Positions 53,764-63,048 of a stretch of 64,000 nt of DNA are shown one piece after another. The translations under genes were made by a program, and so were the position numbers. The notes below the pieces were generated by a model. The model did not search any database. It saw only the letters and a program-made list of their open reading frames with translations, and had not been told where the DNA came from. The stretch comes from Nocardia inohanensis NBRC 100128 (GTDB lineage Bacteria; Actinomycetota; Actinomycetes; Mycobacteriales; Mycobacteriaceae): assembly GCF_001612945.1 (NCBI RefSeq), contig NZ_BDBK01000001.1:930001-994000 (forward strand). The letters are read 5' to 3'. The first letter of the stretch is position 1. Every line of letters starts with the position of its first letter.

Positions 53764-54023
53764 TCACCCGTACCGCCGTCGTGGCTTCCAAGACCGGACT
53801 GCACGCCCGCCCCGCCGCCCTCTTCGCCAAGGCCGCCGCCGAATCGCCCGTGCCCGTGACCATTTCGGTCGACGGCAAGCCGGGTGTGACCGCCGGTAGC
53901 CTGTTGCAGGTGATGACTCTGGGCGTCAAGCAGGGCGATACCGTCACCCTCTCGGCCGAGGACGGGGCCGATGCGGCGCTGGACAAGCTGGTCGAGCTGC
54001 TGGAGACCGATCTTGACGGCTGA
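53760..54023 (+). CDS. ptsH: HPr phosphocarrier protein
   Basis: The product has 87 residues. The active His is His15 in SKTGLHARPAALFAK. VTAGSLLQVMTLGVKQGD includes the position of the regulatory Ser of Firmicutes HPr, although HPr kinase is not known in this group. The ATGA overlap with EIIC signals coupled translation. Confidence 0.95.
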
Positions 54024-55668
54024 GGTACGGGGCGTCGCCGCCGCTCCGGGGCTGGCCGTCGGGCCGGTGAAATGGCTGGCGGCAGCGCCGGTCACCAGCC
54101 CGGACGACCCGCCCGGGGCGGATGCCGACGCCGAGATCGCCCGGGCCGAAAAGGCTTTCGAGACGGTCGCGGGGCGATACTCCGCGCTGGCGCTCGACGC
54201 CACCGGTCCGGCCGCCGACATCCTGTTCATGACCTCGGCGCTGGCCGCCGATCCGGCGCTGCTGGATCAGGTGCGGGCGGGTATCCGCGGCGGCGCACCC
54301 ACCGCGCACGCGGTCACCGAAGCGGTTTCGCACTTCGCCGAACAGCTTTCGGCCCTGGGCGGATTGATGGCCGAACGCGCCACCGATCTGCGCGATGTCG
54401 GGCAGCGGGTAGTGGCGGAGCTGCTCGGTGTCGCCCCGCCCGGAATCCCGTACAGCGACACGCCTTTCGTGCTCGCGGCCCAGGATCTCGCGCCCGCCGA
54501 CACCGCCACGCTGGATCCGGAGAAGGTGGTCGGGCTGCTGACCATCGCGGGCGGGCCGACCTCGCATACCGCGATTCTGGCCAAGGCCCTGGGCATTCCG
54601 GCCGTGGTGGCCTGCCCGGGTGCGGCCGAGATCGCCGAAGGCGCCGAGGTGGTCCTGGACGGTACCGCGGGCACGGTCGACATCGCCCCCGATGCCGCGC
54701 GCAAGGCGGCGGTGGCAGCCGAACGCGCCCGCCGGACCGACGCCCCGACCGGGCCCGGCCGCACCGCCGATGGGCACGCGGTACCGCTGCTGGCCAATGT
54801 CGGCAGCGCCGCCGACGCCCAGCTGGCCGTCGAACTCGGCGCGGAGGGCGTGGGCCTGTTCCGCACCGAATTCCTGTTCCTGGACCGGAAATCCGCGCCC
54901 ACCGTGGCAGAACAGACGGCGCAGTACAGCGAGATCTTCCGGATCCTGGGCGATCGCCCGGTCACGGTGCGCACCCTGGACGCCGGATCCGATAAACCGC
55001 TGCCGTTCCTGAACCTCCCCGCGGAGGAGAACCCCGCGCTGGGTGTGCGCGGGCTGCGGTTGAGCAGTGTCGATGAGGGGACGCTGCTCGACCAGCTCAC
55101 CGCGATCGAGCTGGCGCGCGCGAGTACCGGGGCCGTCGTGCAGGTGATGGCTCCGATGGTCGGCACGGCCGAGGAGGCGAATTACTTCGTCGCCAAGGCG
55201 CGCGCGGCCGGGCTCGGCGCCTGCGGGATCATGGTCGAAATCCCGGCCGCCGCAATCCGTGCCGGGCGACTGGGCGCGGAGGTGGACTTCTTCTCCATCG
55301 GCACCAACGACCTGTCGCAGTATCTGTTCGGCGCGGACCGGATGTCGTCTTCGCTGGCGGCGCTGCACAATCCGTGGCAGCCCGCGCTGGCGGCGACCAT
55401 CGCCGCGGTGGTGACGGGCGCGCGCACACACGGCGTGAAGGTCGGGGTGTGCGGCGAATCGGCGTCGAATCCCGAATTCGCCTGTGTGCTGGTCGGGCTC
55501 GGAGTCGAGACATTGTCGATGGCGCCGAGGTCACTGGCCGGGGTGCGAGCCCAGCTGGCCGGGGTGAGCCTGGATCAGTGCCGGGCCGCCGCCGAGGCGG
55601 TGCTGACGGCCAGGACCGCCGAGGATGCCATGACGGCGGCCCGGAAAGCGCTGGGGCGAGATAGTTGA
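54013..55668 (+). CDS. ptsI: PTS enzyme I (phosphoenolpyruvate-protein phosphotransferase)
   Basis: The product has 551 residues. His185 in GGPTSHTAILAKALGIPAVV is the phosphorylated residue. The C-domain has RTEFLFLDRKSAPT, MVEIPAAAI, SIGTNDLSQYLFGADR and VCGESASNP (catalytic Cys). It passes phosphate from PEP to HPr. TTG 54013, 11 bases inside ptsH, is the start, with GGAG seven bases before it. It is preceded by ptsH and followed with a four-base overlap by nagA. Confidence 0.95.
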   Translation: MTAEVRGVAAAPGLAVGPVKWLAAAPVTSPDDPPGADADAEIARAEKAFETVAGRYSALALDATGPAADILFMTSALAADPALLDQVRAGIRGGAPTAHAVTEAVSHFAEQLSALGGLMAERATDLRDVGQRVVAELLGVAPPGIPYSDTPFVLAAQDLAPADTATLDPEKVVGLLTIAGGPTSHTAILAKALGIPAVVACPGAAEIAEGAEVVLDGTAGTVDIAPDAARKAAVAAERARRTDAPTGPGRTADGHAVPLLANVGSAADAQLAVELGAEGVGLFRTEFLFLDRKSAPTVAEQTAQYSEIFRILGDRPVTVRTLDAGSDKPLPFLNLPAEENPALGVRGLRLSSVDEGTLLDQLTAIELARASTGAVVQVMAPMVGTAEEANYFVAKARAAGLGACGIMVEIPAAAIRAGRLGAEVDFFSIGTNDLSQYLFGADRMSSSLAALHNPWQPALAATIAAVVTGARTHGVKVGVCGESASNPEFACVLVGLGVETLSMAPRSLAGVRAQLAGVSLDQCRAAAEAVLTARTAEDAMTAARKALGRDS

Positions 55669-56831
55669 CGATCACACTGCGCGGCCGGGTCGTCACCCTC
55701 ACCGAGGCGGGCGAACTCGCCGACGGTGTGGTGGCGTTCGACGGACCGCGAATCGACTATGCCGGGCCCGCAACGGGATTCGGCGGTGAACTGCCTGAAC
55801 TGCCGGACGAACCGCCGATCATCCTGCCGGGGCTGATCGACGTGCACTGCCACGGTGGCGGCGGATACGGGTTCCCCGAAACCGATGCCGCCGGGGTGGA
55901 GGCGGCCGCGAGATTCCATCGCGGCCGCGGGACCACCACGCTGGTGGCGTCGCTCGTCTCGGCCACCGAGTCCGAATTGCGGGAGCGCATCGACGTATTG
56001 GGCAAGTCCGTCGATGCCGGGCTGCTGGCGGGCATTCACCTCGAAGGGCCGTTCATCAGCGAACACCGGCGGGGCGCGCACGACCCCGACCGGATCGTGC
56101 CGGGCGACCCGGAGATGCTGGAGCGGCTGCTCGACCATGCGGGCGGACGGATCGTGGCGGTCACGGTCGCGCCGGAGACCGAACGCTTCGACGCGCTCGC
56201 CGATGTGCTGGCAGACGCGAATGTGGTGTTGTCCCTGGGGCATACGGTCGCCGGCTACGAGCGGTCGGTGCATGCCATGCGCCGCGGGTGGCGGGTGTCG
56301 ATCACCCATCTGTTCAATGCCATGCCCGAGCTGGCGCATCGGGACGCCAACTTCCTGACCGCAGCCATGGCCGCGGCCGGACGCGGGGATGTGGTGGCCG
56401 AAGTGATCGGGGACGGGGTGCATCTGTCGGATGGGACCGTGCGCATGGTGTTCGACACCATCGGCGCGGACAATCTGGCGTTGATCACCGATGCCATGGC
56501 CGCGGCCGGATGCCCCGACGGGCGCTATCACCTGGGCAGCCTGGATGTCGTCGTGCAAGACGGTGTCTCGCGGGTGTACGAACCCGACGGCGAAGGCGCC
56601 ATCGCGGGCGGCACCGCCACGGCCGCGGATGTGCTGCGCCGCACCGTGTTCCACGCCGGAGTCGATCTCACCTCCGCCGCCACCGCCGCCTGCGCCACCC
56701 CGGCCCGCCTGCTCGGCATGGCCGACAGTATCGGCGCCCTGCACCCCGGCATGCGCGCCGACGTGCTCGTCACCGACCATCGACTGAACCCATTGACCGT
56801 GTACAAGGACGGATCCCCATGGAACTCGTGA
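55665..56831 (+). CDS. nagA: N-acetylglucosamine-6-phosphate deacetylase
   Basis: The product has 388 residues. Metal ligands and catalytic residues are present: LIDVHCHGGGG (HxH), GIHLEGPFIS (Glu), LSLGHTVAG and ITHLFNAM (His), and LITDAM (Asp). It removes acetate from GlcNAc-6-phosphate, the product of the PTS. The start is TTG 55665 in the TTGA overlap with ptsI. Confidence 0.95.
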   Translation: MTITLRGRVVTLTEAGELADGVVAFDGPRIDYAGPATGFGGELPELPDEPPIILPGLIDVHCHGGGGYGFPETDAAGVEAAARFHRGRGTTTLVASLVSATESELRERIDVLGKSVDAGLLAGIHLEGPFISEHRRGAHDPDRIVPGDPEMLERLLDHAGGRIVAVTVAPETERFDALADVLADANVVLSLGHTVAGYERSVHAMRRGWRVSITHLFNAMPELAHRDANFLTAAMAAAGRGDVVAEVIGDGVHLSDGTVRMVFDTIGADNLALITDAMAAAGCPDGRYHLGSLDVVVQDGVSRVYEPDGEGAIAGGTATAADVLRRTVFHAGVDLTSAATAACATPARLLGMADSIGALHPGMRADVLVTDHRLNPLTVYKDGSPWNS

Positions 56832-57601
56832 TCACCGACAATGCCGCCGAAGCCGGCGTGCTGGCCGGCCGCATCATGGCCGACCATGTGCGCCGCGGCG
56901 CCCGCGCCATCGGCCTGGCCACCGGCTCCTCGCCCCTGGGCGCGTACCGGGAACTCATCCGCCGGCACCGCGAAGACGGCCTGAGCTTCCACAATGTGAA
57001 GGCGTTCCTGCTGGACGAGTACATCGGCCTGCCGCCCGGTCATCCGCAGTCCTACCGCCAGTTCATTCGTGACGAGTTCACCTCGCACGTCGACTTCCAG
57101 GACTGGAACGTGCATTGCCCGGACGGCCAGGCGGACGACATCCCGGCCGCCGCCGCACGATACGAGACCATGATCGCCGAGGACGGCCCGATCTCGGTGC
57201 AGATCCTCGGCATCGGAGCCAACGGGCATCTCGGTTTCAACGAGCCGGGATCGTCGCTGCGCTCACGCACCCGCGTCAAAACCCTCACCCCGAAGACCCG
57301 GGAAGACAACGCCCGGTTCTTCGAGGACGACCTGAGCCAGGTGCCCACCCACGTGCTCACCCAGGGCCTCGGAACCATCAGCGACGCAGACCATCTCGTC
57401 ATGATCGCGACCGGCGCCGGCAAGGCCGAAGCGGTGGCCGCCGCCGTCGAAGGCCCGGTCTCGGCGTTCTGCCCGGCATCGATGCTGCAAATGCACCCGC
57501 ACGTCACCGTGGTCGTCGACCCGGAAGCGGCGGCGAATCTGAAGGCCGCGGACTACTACCGGTTCGCAGTGGCGAACAAGCCCGCCTGGCAGAGCTACTG
57601 A
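56819..57601 (+). CDS. nagB: Glucosamine-6-phosphate deaminase
   Basis: The product has 260 residues, the usual length. LATGSSPLGAYREL binds phosphate, FLLDEYIGLP holds the catalytic Asp, and GIGANGHLGFNEPGSSL holds the His/Glu pair. It converts glucosamine-6-phosphate to fructose-6-phosphate and ammonia. ATG 56819 lies 13 bases inside nagA. It ends seven bases into the convergent AraC gene. Confidence 0.95.
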   Translation: MELVITDNAAEAGVLAGRIMADHVRRGARAIGLATGSSPLGAYRELIRRHREDGLSFHNVKAFLLDEYIGLPPGHPQSYRQFIRDEFTSHVDFQDWNVHCPDGQADDIPAAAARYETMIAEDGPISVQILGIGANGHLGFNEPGSSLRSRTRVKTLTPKTREDNARFFEDDLSQVPTHVLTQGLGTISDADHLVMIATGAGKAEAVAAAVEGPVSAFCPASMLQMHPHVTVVVDPEAAANLKAADYYRFAVANKPAWQSY

Positions 57602-58389
57602 TCGCGCGAAACACGCAGTCGCACACCGGTTCCGAGTAGTTTGCCGGCCGACAGGCCGAACGTCGTCCGGAACCGGTGTGCCAGATGCGAGGGGGTGGCG
57701 AAACCGGATTCGATTGCGGCCGTGGTCAGATCGCATCCGGTGTCCAGCAGCGCGGCGGCGTGCAGGAGTCGGATCCAGACGCGGTAGCGCCGCAGGCTGG
57801 TACCCAATTCTCGGCGGAACAGGTGCAGGAATCGCGACTCCGACAGATACAGCCGGGCGGCCAATTCCCCGGCCCCGACGGACCCCGCCGGATCGGCCCG
57901 AATCCATTGCGCGGCTTCGGCTATCCGCGGATCGACGGCCCCGGCCGAACCCGGCGCGGCCCGCTCCAGCCAATCACAGGCGAGGTCGTCTCCGCCCTCG
58001 CCCGGTTCGGTGGCGAGCAGTCGCGCGCCGAGCCTGATCAACTCCGCTTCCTCGCCGTGCCCGGAGCCGATCGTGTCGCGCCATTGCATCCGGTTCCGGC
58101 CCGCCGCGGCGCGGTCCGAAGCCGGATCCAGATAACAGAAGATCATCCGGCCATCCGCGACCAGCTGATGAGTCGTGCGCGGCGGGATCAACGCGCTGCG
58201 CGCCACCAGCGGCGCACCGTCCCCGACCCGCACCGTGAACGGCCCGTCCACGCCCACCGCCAAGCACCACACCGATCCGGAATGCGGTGCGAGATCCAGG
58301 GCGGCCCCCGCATACAGCGCCTGCCCCGCCCACAACCACACCGTCGGACAGCAGGTTCGTGACAGCGCACCCAGCCCACCAACCGCCAT
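57595..58389 (-). CDS. AraC-family regulator
   Basis: The product has 264 residues. The N-terminal cupin-like domain (LAVGVDGPFTVRVGDGAPLV, SALIPPRTTHQLVADGRMIF) is followed by two HTH units (GAGELAARLYLSESRFLHLF, LTTAAIESGFATPSHLAHRF). ATG 58389 has AGGAG six bases upstream; the longer frame to 58500 overlaps the divergent gene. It forms a tight divergent pair with the DUF4345 gene, only 37 bp apart, and is its likely regulator. Confidence 0.88.
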   Translation of the reverse strand: MAVGGLGALSRTCCPTVWLWAGQALYAGAALDLAPHSGSVWCLAVGVDGPFTVRVGDGAPLVARSALIPPRTTHQLVADGRMIFCYLDPASDRAAAGRNRMQWRDTIGSGHGEEAELIRLGARLLATEPGEGGDDLACDWLERAAPGSAGAVDPRIAEAAQWIRADPAGSVGAGELAARLYLSESRFLHLFRRELGTSLRRYRVWIRLLHAAALLDTGCDLTTAAIESGFATPSHLAHRFRTTFGLSAGKLLGTGVRLRVSRDQ

Positions 58390-58426
58390 GCTGATCTCCT
58401 CTACCTGATCGAATAGGAGGCTACCC

Positions 58427-58795
58427 ATGGTGACCGTCATCGCCGCCGTCATCGCCGCATTCTTCCTCGTGATGGGCTGCGCGGCCCTGATCAGGCCCAC
58501 CGAGATCCTGCGCCCCTTCGGGATTCGCGTGGATACCGCCGCCGCCCGCTCCGAGGTCCGCGCCGTCTACGGCGGCTTCGGTGTCGCGATGGCCGCCATT
58601 CTCGTGGTGGCCGCGGTGCAGGGCGGCGACCTGCGCACCGGCATCACGCTCACCGTGGCCGCCGCCCTGGCCGGCATGGCCGTGGGCCGCCTGGTCTCGG
58701 CCCTACTGGACCGGCGCACCGCCTTCTACCCGGTCTGGTTCTACTTCCTGGTGGAAGCCGTGGCCGCCGCGGCCCTCTTCACCTTCCACGGCTGA
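58427..58795 (+). CDS. DUF4345 membrane protein
   Basis: The product has 122 residues with four membrane segments (VIAAVIAAFFLVMGCAALI to VWFYFLVEAVAAAALF). EVRAVYGGFGVAMAAI is the conserved DUF4345 block. Function unknown. AGGAGG lies six bases before ATG 58427. It is divergent from an AraC gene. Confidence 0.82.
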   Translation: MVTVIAAVIAAFFLVMGCAALIRPTEILRPFGIRVDTAAARSEVRAVYGGFGVAMAAILVVAAVQGGDLRTGITLTVAAALAGMAVGRLVSALLDRRTAFYPVWFYFLVEAVAAAALFTFHG

Positions 58796-58830
58796 AGCCG
58801 ACCCCGGCGTCGACCACCCGGTCTGGTTGG

Positions 58831-59274
58831 ATGGACCCGGTGACCAGCGTCCCCTTCCATCTGATCGCCCCGCTCCGCATCGACCGCGTCATGCCCGCCT
58901 GGGCCGAGCACTACCCGCAATACGACACCGTCGTCGGCTACACCGACCTGGGCCACGCCTTCCTCATGAGCACCCGCACCGGCGAATACGCCCTCCTGGA
59001 CCCCTACTCCCCAGGCGTCAAGCCCTACGGCCCCTTCCCCGACCTCAACGCCTTCGTGGACCGAGTGTTGTTCGACCCCAACGTCATCACCTACGTCCTC
59101 CAGCCCCCGCACGTGGCCGCCATCCGCCGCCTGCTCGGCCCCCTGAACGAGGGCGAGGTCTACATCGCCACCCCCTACCCCTTCCTCGGCGGCTCCGAAG
59201 CCCCCGAGTCCTACATCAAGGGCGGCATCTGGTCCTTCTTCGACCTGGTGGCACAGGCACAAACCTTCGAATAG
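58831..59274 (+). CDS. Hypothetical protein, possibly DUF1851-like
   Basis: The product has 147 residues, soluble. VVGYTDLGHAFLMSTRTGEY followed by ALLDPY and the ending IWSFFDLVAQAQTFE resemble DUF1851-type proteins, a family that includes T6SS immunity proteins. The match is by eye and weak, and no effector gene is nearby. ATG 58831 or GTG 58840 may be the start. It follows the DUF4345 gene by 35 bases and may be co-transcribed. Confidence 0.6.
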   Translation: MDPVTSVPFHLIAPLRIDRVMPAWAEHYPQYDTVVGYTDLGHAFLMSTRTGEYALLDPYSPGVKPYGPFPDLNAFVDRVLFDPNVITYVLQPPHVAAIRRLLGPLNEGEVYIATPYPFLGGSEAPESYIKGGIWSFFDLVAQAQTFE

Positions 59275-59307
59275 CCGCCATCAGGTCCCGTGGGGATCGT
59301 TCGCCGC

Positions 59308-60321
59308 TCACGCTAGGCGATTCCAGGCGTCTTGCAGGGCGGTGCGGAAATGGGTGCGGCAGTCGGCGTCGTCGAGGTCTTCGTATCGGTCGAGTGGGGG
59401 ATCGGCGAGCAAGGGGTTGACGACGAAGGCCGAGCGGGTGCCTTTGAGGCGGTAGAGCTGTTGGAAGCGGCGTTCGGCGAAGACGACGTCGTGGGGGAGG
59501 CCCGAAATGCGGCTGGCGACACGGGTTTCGGGTTCGGAGTCGTATTCGCCGACGACCACGAAGCGGCGGTCGACCAGGAGCAGGCCGGTCGCGGTGGCGG
59601 CGTGGTCGCGTTTCACGACGACGTTCTCCACGCCCGCCCGGGTCAATCGCCAGAGTTTGTCCTCATAAGGCCAGATGTCCGAGATGCGGTCCACCACATA
59701 CACTCTGCGCAGATCCACGCGGTCCGGGCCGGTGCGGGCGGCGATGCGCAGCAGGGCGTCGTGGTAGTCGTCGCCGGCGTCGCCGCTGATGGAGTTGAGG
59801 GATGCGGTGTGGATCATGCGGACCGAGCGGGTGGCGTGTTCGACCACGGTGCCCATATCGCGGACGGTGCTCCATTCCCATACCGTCGCGGTGCGTGAAG
59901 GTACTTGGGCGAGAACGTCTTCGGCTCGGTCCAGCTGACGCAGCGCGATCTCGCGCAAGGGTTGCGCGTCGTCGGTGCGCGCGGCGTCGATGAGCCGCTC
60001 CACCAGGCGGAGCGCTCGCTCGACCGCGGCCGCATCCTCGCCGAGCAGCACATTGAATCGCATTCGGAGCTGGTCGCGCCGGTGATCGATCGACCGGACC
60101 GCGCCGGGATGACCATTGGCCGGCAAAGCGGTACCCAATGCCAGGCTGAGCTTTTCGCGCAGCGACAGTTGCGGGAGCCGGGAACCGTTCTCGATCTGCT
60201 GAATGAGGCTGCGCGAACACCCGGCCTTCGCGGCCAGCACCGCCTGGGTGAATCCGCGTTCCTTGCGCAGTCTGCGGACCAGCTCGCCGACCGGTTCGTC
60301 CAGTCGATCAGCTCGCGTCAT
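59308..60321 (-). CDS. XRE-family regulator with large C-terminal sensor-like domain
   Basis: The product has 337 residues. The HTH is VGELVRRLRKERGFTQAVLA followed by AKAGCSRSLIQQIENGSRLP. The remaining roughly 260 residues (TVRDMGTVVEHATRSVRMIH, RVYVVDRISDIWPYEDKLWR, GLLLVDRRFVVVGEYDSE) look like a PLD-like or effector-binding fold without an HKD motif; similar XRE proteins are frequent in Nocardia and Streptomyces. GGAGG lies six bases before ATG 60321. It is divergent from a small gene at 60528, its probable target. Confidence 0.8.
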   Translation of the reverse strand: MTRADRLDEPVGELVRRLRKERGFTQAVLAAKAGCSRSLIQQIENGSRLPQLSLREKLSLALGTALPANGHPGAVRSIDHRRDQLRMRFNVLLGEDAAAVERALRLVERLIDAARTDDAQPLREIALRQLDRAEDVLAQVPSRTATVWEWSTVRDMGTVVEHATRSVRMIHTASLNSISGDAGDDYHDALLRIAARTGPDRVDLRRVYVVDRISDIWPYEDKLWRLTRAGVENVVVKRDHAATATGLLLVDRRFVVVGEYDSEPETRVASRISGLPHDVVFAERRFQQLYRLKGTRSAFVVNPLLADPPLDRYEDLDDADCRTHFRTALQDAWNRLA

Positions 60322-60495
60322 CCCACCCCTCCCGCCCGTGCCCAGGGTGTGCCATTCGAGCGTAGTTCGTATCACGTTATGCCACCAGACATCCCATGAT
60401 CCTGGCCGATGCGAGCGGGTGATCGAAATGCGCAAGCAAATGGCCGGGGCCACGCGCAATTCGATTGCTAGCCGCCGAACCGGCTCGTACCGTCG

Positions 60496-60511
60496 AATTG
60501 AGTCACCAATT
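60496..60511. promoter_or_regulatory. Short inverted repeat before the 108-residue gene
   Basis: AATTG-N6-CAATT lies 16 bases before ATG 60528 in the 206-bp gap between it and the XRE gene. It could be the XRE operator, but five-base arms also occur by chance. Confidence 0.3.
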
Positions 60512-60527
60512 GCGGAGGGGGAAGACT

Positions 60528-60854
60528 ATGACACTCCAAATGACCGACGATCTGATAATCAGCGACCGCACTCCGGAATTCGCTGTCCGTATTCCAGCCG
60601 ACGATATCTGGATGCTCACCTGGCTGCTCGGCCACGCCCTCACGCGCGAACAGGCGATCAGCGCGATGACCCTCGACGAAACCCTCAGCGACCCGGCCAT
60701 CGCCGCCGGCGACCTGGCCCTGGAACTGGCTGCCATGCACGCCGAGGTGCTCGGGCTCGACCTGCGCGAGGCCGTTCTCCGGCTTTCGGTCAGAATGCTG
60801 GAGCGCGAACACCGGAGCGGGCGAATACCGCTGTCGATTTCACGAGGGTCGTGA
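60528..60854 (+). CDS. Small hypothetical helical protein next to XRE regulator
   Basis: The product has 108 residues, acidic, without membrane segments. It has a short N-terminal strand region (LIISDRTPEFAVRIPADDIW) and long helices (AIAAGDLALELAAMHAEVLG). No family is recognised. A GGAGGGGG stretch lies close to ATG 60528, a strong ribosome binding site. Position and divergence from the XRE gene suggest a regulator/target pair. Its end overlaps the YihY gene by 15 bases. Confidence 0.65.
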   Translation: MTLQMTDDLIISDRTPEFAVRIPADDIWMLTWLLGHALTREQAISAMTLDETLSDPAIAAGDLALELAAMHAEVLGLDLREAVLRLSVRMLEREHRSGRIPLSISRGS

Positions 60855-61748
60855 ATCGATTTGCGTGCCGGTCGCACTCGGGCCACGTAGAAACGCTCCG
60901 ACCCGAGTTTCGTCCAGGGCGAGCGCTTTAACGATCGTCGCCCCGGCCACGATGGCGATCGACACCACGAACAACCAGCTGACCAAGGTGAAGGCGATGC
61001 CGAGCGGTCCGAAGTGCTGCTGGGCCGATACCGTGGTGCGCGGCAGCACTATTCGGCCGGCGGTTTGAATCGCCGTCAGGGCCGCACCGGTAAGCATGCC
61101 CGTCGTGGTCAGCACGCGCGGGCTCAGCGCGCCCTTGGTGAGCAGCTGCGGCACCCACGCCCAGGTCGCCGACCAGAGCACGAATTCGGCCGCCAGGGTC
61201 AGCGGGCCACCGGCGTAAGCGAGCCGCTCGAGGTACCGCGTCTGCCCGACCAGCGCCACCGCCACCGCGATGACCAGCAGGGACGCCATCCACCGCCAGG
61301 CGTCGCGCGCACCGAGCGCGGGCACCTCCACCCAGATCGCGGTGTACATGCGGACCAACCCGCGAGCGAAGGCGGTCCCGCTGATCAGCACCATCAGCAA
61401 GCCCACCACACCGAACGCGGTGAGCGCCGAATCCGTTTGCGCGGCAGTGGAATCCGGTTCCAGCGTGACGCTCTCGACCCCGAACTTGGTGTTGATGGCA
61501 TCCAGCGCGGTGTGCCAGCCGCTGAAGGTGGAGGCAGCCATGATCACCGGCAGCATCGAGGTGAAGATGAGCGAGGCCAGCGCCAGCGAGCGATCCACCA
61601 GCTGAATCCGCACCATATCGCCGACGATGCGCAACAGGGTGCGGCCGCCGGGTGTGCCCCGCAGCAGCCCGTGCGCGTGTGCGGTGCGGACGGCGACCGC
61701 TTCGCGAGCGAGAGCCATCGACAGTTTCGATGGGCGCGCGGGCCTCAC
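60840..61748 (-). CDS. YihY/BrkB-family (YhjD-like) membrane protein
   Basis: The product has 302 residues with about six membrane segments (LALASLIFTSMLPVIMAAST, FGVVGLLMVLISGTAFARGL, ASLLVIAVAVALVGQ, GIAFTLVSWLFVVSIAIVAG). The family is widespread and once thought to be RNase BN; its function is not settled. GTG 61748 is the likely start, ATG 61718 the alternative. It is divergent from the AI-2E-type gene (199-bp gap). Confidence 0.82.
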   Translation of the reverse strand: MRPARPSKLSMALAREAVAVRTAHAHGLLRGTPGGRTLLRIVGDMVRIQLVDRSLALASLIFTSMLPVIMAASTFSGWHTALDAINTKFGVESVTLEPDSTAAQTDSALTAFGVVGLLMVLISGTAFARGLVRMYTAIWVEVPALGARDAWRWMASLLVIAVAVALVGQTRYLERLAYAGGPLTLAAEFVLWSATWAWVPQLLTKGALSPRVLTTTGMLTGAALTAIQTAGRIVLPRTTVSAQQHFGPLGIAFTLVSWLFVVSIAIVAGATIVKALALDETRVGAFLRGPSATGTQIDSRPS

Positions 61749-61947
61749 CTGGAACCCGCTGAGAGCGGCATGGGAACCCCTTCGCGCGACGCCGATTCGC
61801 TTCGAAATTACTGGACACCTACCGGCCGGGCATAGCGAAGGCTCATGCGTGTCGTCACTCGAAGTAACAGCCTCGGGGGAAGAATTGCCGACAATGCGCT
61901 GAAATCCGATCCCGCGCCCGCCGGGCCGTCATCCCGAGGAGTCGTCA

Positions 61948-63048
61948 ATGACCGCCAACGGTGCTCCGGCATCCGGAACCACCCGCGAATCGTGGTCGAT
62001 TCCACGCGGATTGATCGTGCTGCTGGCCACGGCCGCCGCGGTGGTGGCGATCGCCGGGATCAAAGGGTTCGCGGGCATTATCGGCCCGGTCTTCCTGGCC
62101 CTCATGCTCACCGTCGCGGTGCAGCCCATCCAGAGCTGGGCGCAACGGCGCGGCTGGCCCGCCTGGCTCGGTATGGCGCTCGCGCTGGTCGGCGTCTACC
62201 TGCTGTTGATCGGCCTGGTCGGCGCGCTGGTCGTCTCGGTCGCCCAGCTGGCCACCGAATTGCCCGGCTACGCGCCGCAATTGGACGATCTGCTGGACGG
62301 CCTGCGATCGGCCTTGCGTTCGTTCGGCGTCGACGGCGAGCAAATCCACAATATGCTCGGCAATTTGAATATGGGCAAGCTGGTTGATCTGCTCAGCTCG
62401 CTGCTCAGCGGATTGACGGGTGTGCTGTCCAACCTCTTCTTCGTGGTCGCCCTGCTGATGTTCATGGTCTTCGACGGCATGACCATGGGCCGCCGCGTGC
62501 AGGTGGTGTCGCGGCTGCGACCCGATATCGCTTACGCCCTGGGCGCGTTCGCCACCGGCACCCGCCGATATCTGCTCGTATCCACCGTTTTCGGGTTGAT
62601 CGTCGCGGTGATCGACGGCGGCCTGCTGTGGTTGCTGGGCGTGCCGCTGCCACTGTTGTGGGCGCTGCTCTCGTTCATCACCAATTACATTCCGAATATC
62701 GGCTTCCTGATCGGTCTGGCCCCACCGGCGCTGCTGGCCTTGCTGGAAGGCGGTCCGCGGCTGATGATCTGGGTGATCGTGCTCTACAGCGTGATCAACT
62801 TCGTGATCCAGTCGGTGATCCAGCCCAAGTTCGTCGGCGACGCGGTGGGCCTGGGCATCACCGTCACCTTCCTGGCCCTGGTGTTCTGGTCGTGGGTGCT
62901 CGGCGCGCTGGGCGCGCTGCTGGCCATTCCGCTGACGCTGCTCGCCAGAGCGCTGCTGCTGGATATCGATCCGGCTACCCGATGGGTGAACGTGCTGATC
63001 AGCGAGCGTCCGGAGGAACCGGGCGAGTCCGGCGGGGCGGCACGATAA
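61948..63048 (+). CDS. AI-2E family transporter
   Basis: The product has 366 residues with seven or eight membrane segments. GIIGPVFLALMLTVAVQPIQ and the C-terminal FITNYIPNIGFLIGLAPPAL, IQPKFVGDAVGLGITVTFLA are family signatures. Family members export autoinducer-2 (TqsA) or act as Na+/H+ antiporters; the role here is open. GAGGAG lies about seven bases before ATG 61948. The stop TAA shares one base with the ATG of the next gene. Confidence 0.88.
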   Translation: MTANGAPASGTTRESWSIPRGLIVLLATAAAVVAIAGIKGFAGIIGPVFLALMLTVAVQPIQSWAQRRGWPAWLGMALALVGVYLLLIGLVGALVVSVAQLATELPGYAPQLDDLLDGLRSALRSFGVDGEQIHNMLGNLNMGKLVDLLSSLLSGLTGVLSNLFFVVALLMFMVFDGMTMGRRVQVVSRLRPDIAYALGAFATGTRRYLLVSTVFGLIVAVIDGGLLWLLGVPLPLLWALLSFITNYIPNIGFLIGLAPPALLALLEGGPRLMIWVIVLYSVINFVIQSVIQPKFVGDAVGLGITVTFLALVFWSWVLGALGALLAIPLTLLARALLLDIDPATRWVNVLISERPEEPGESGGAAR

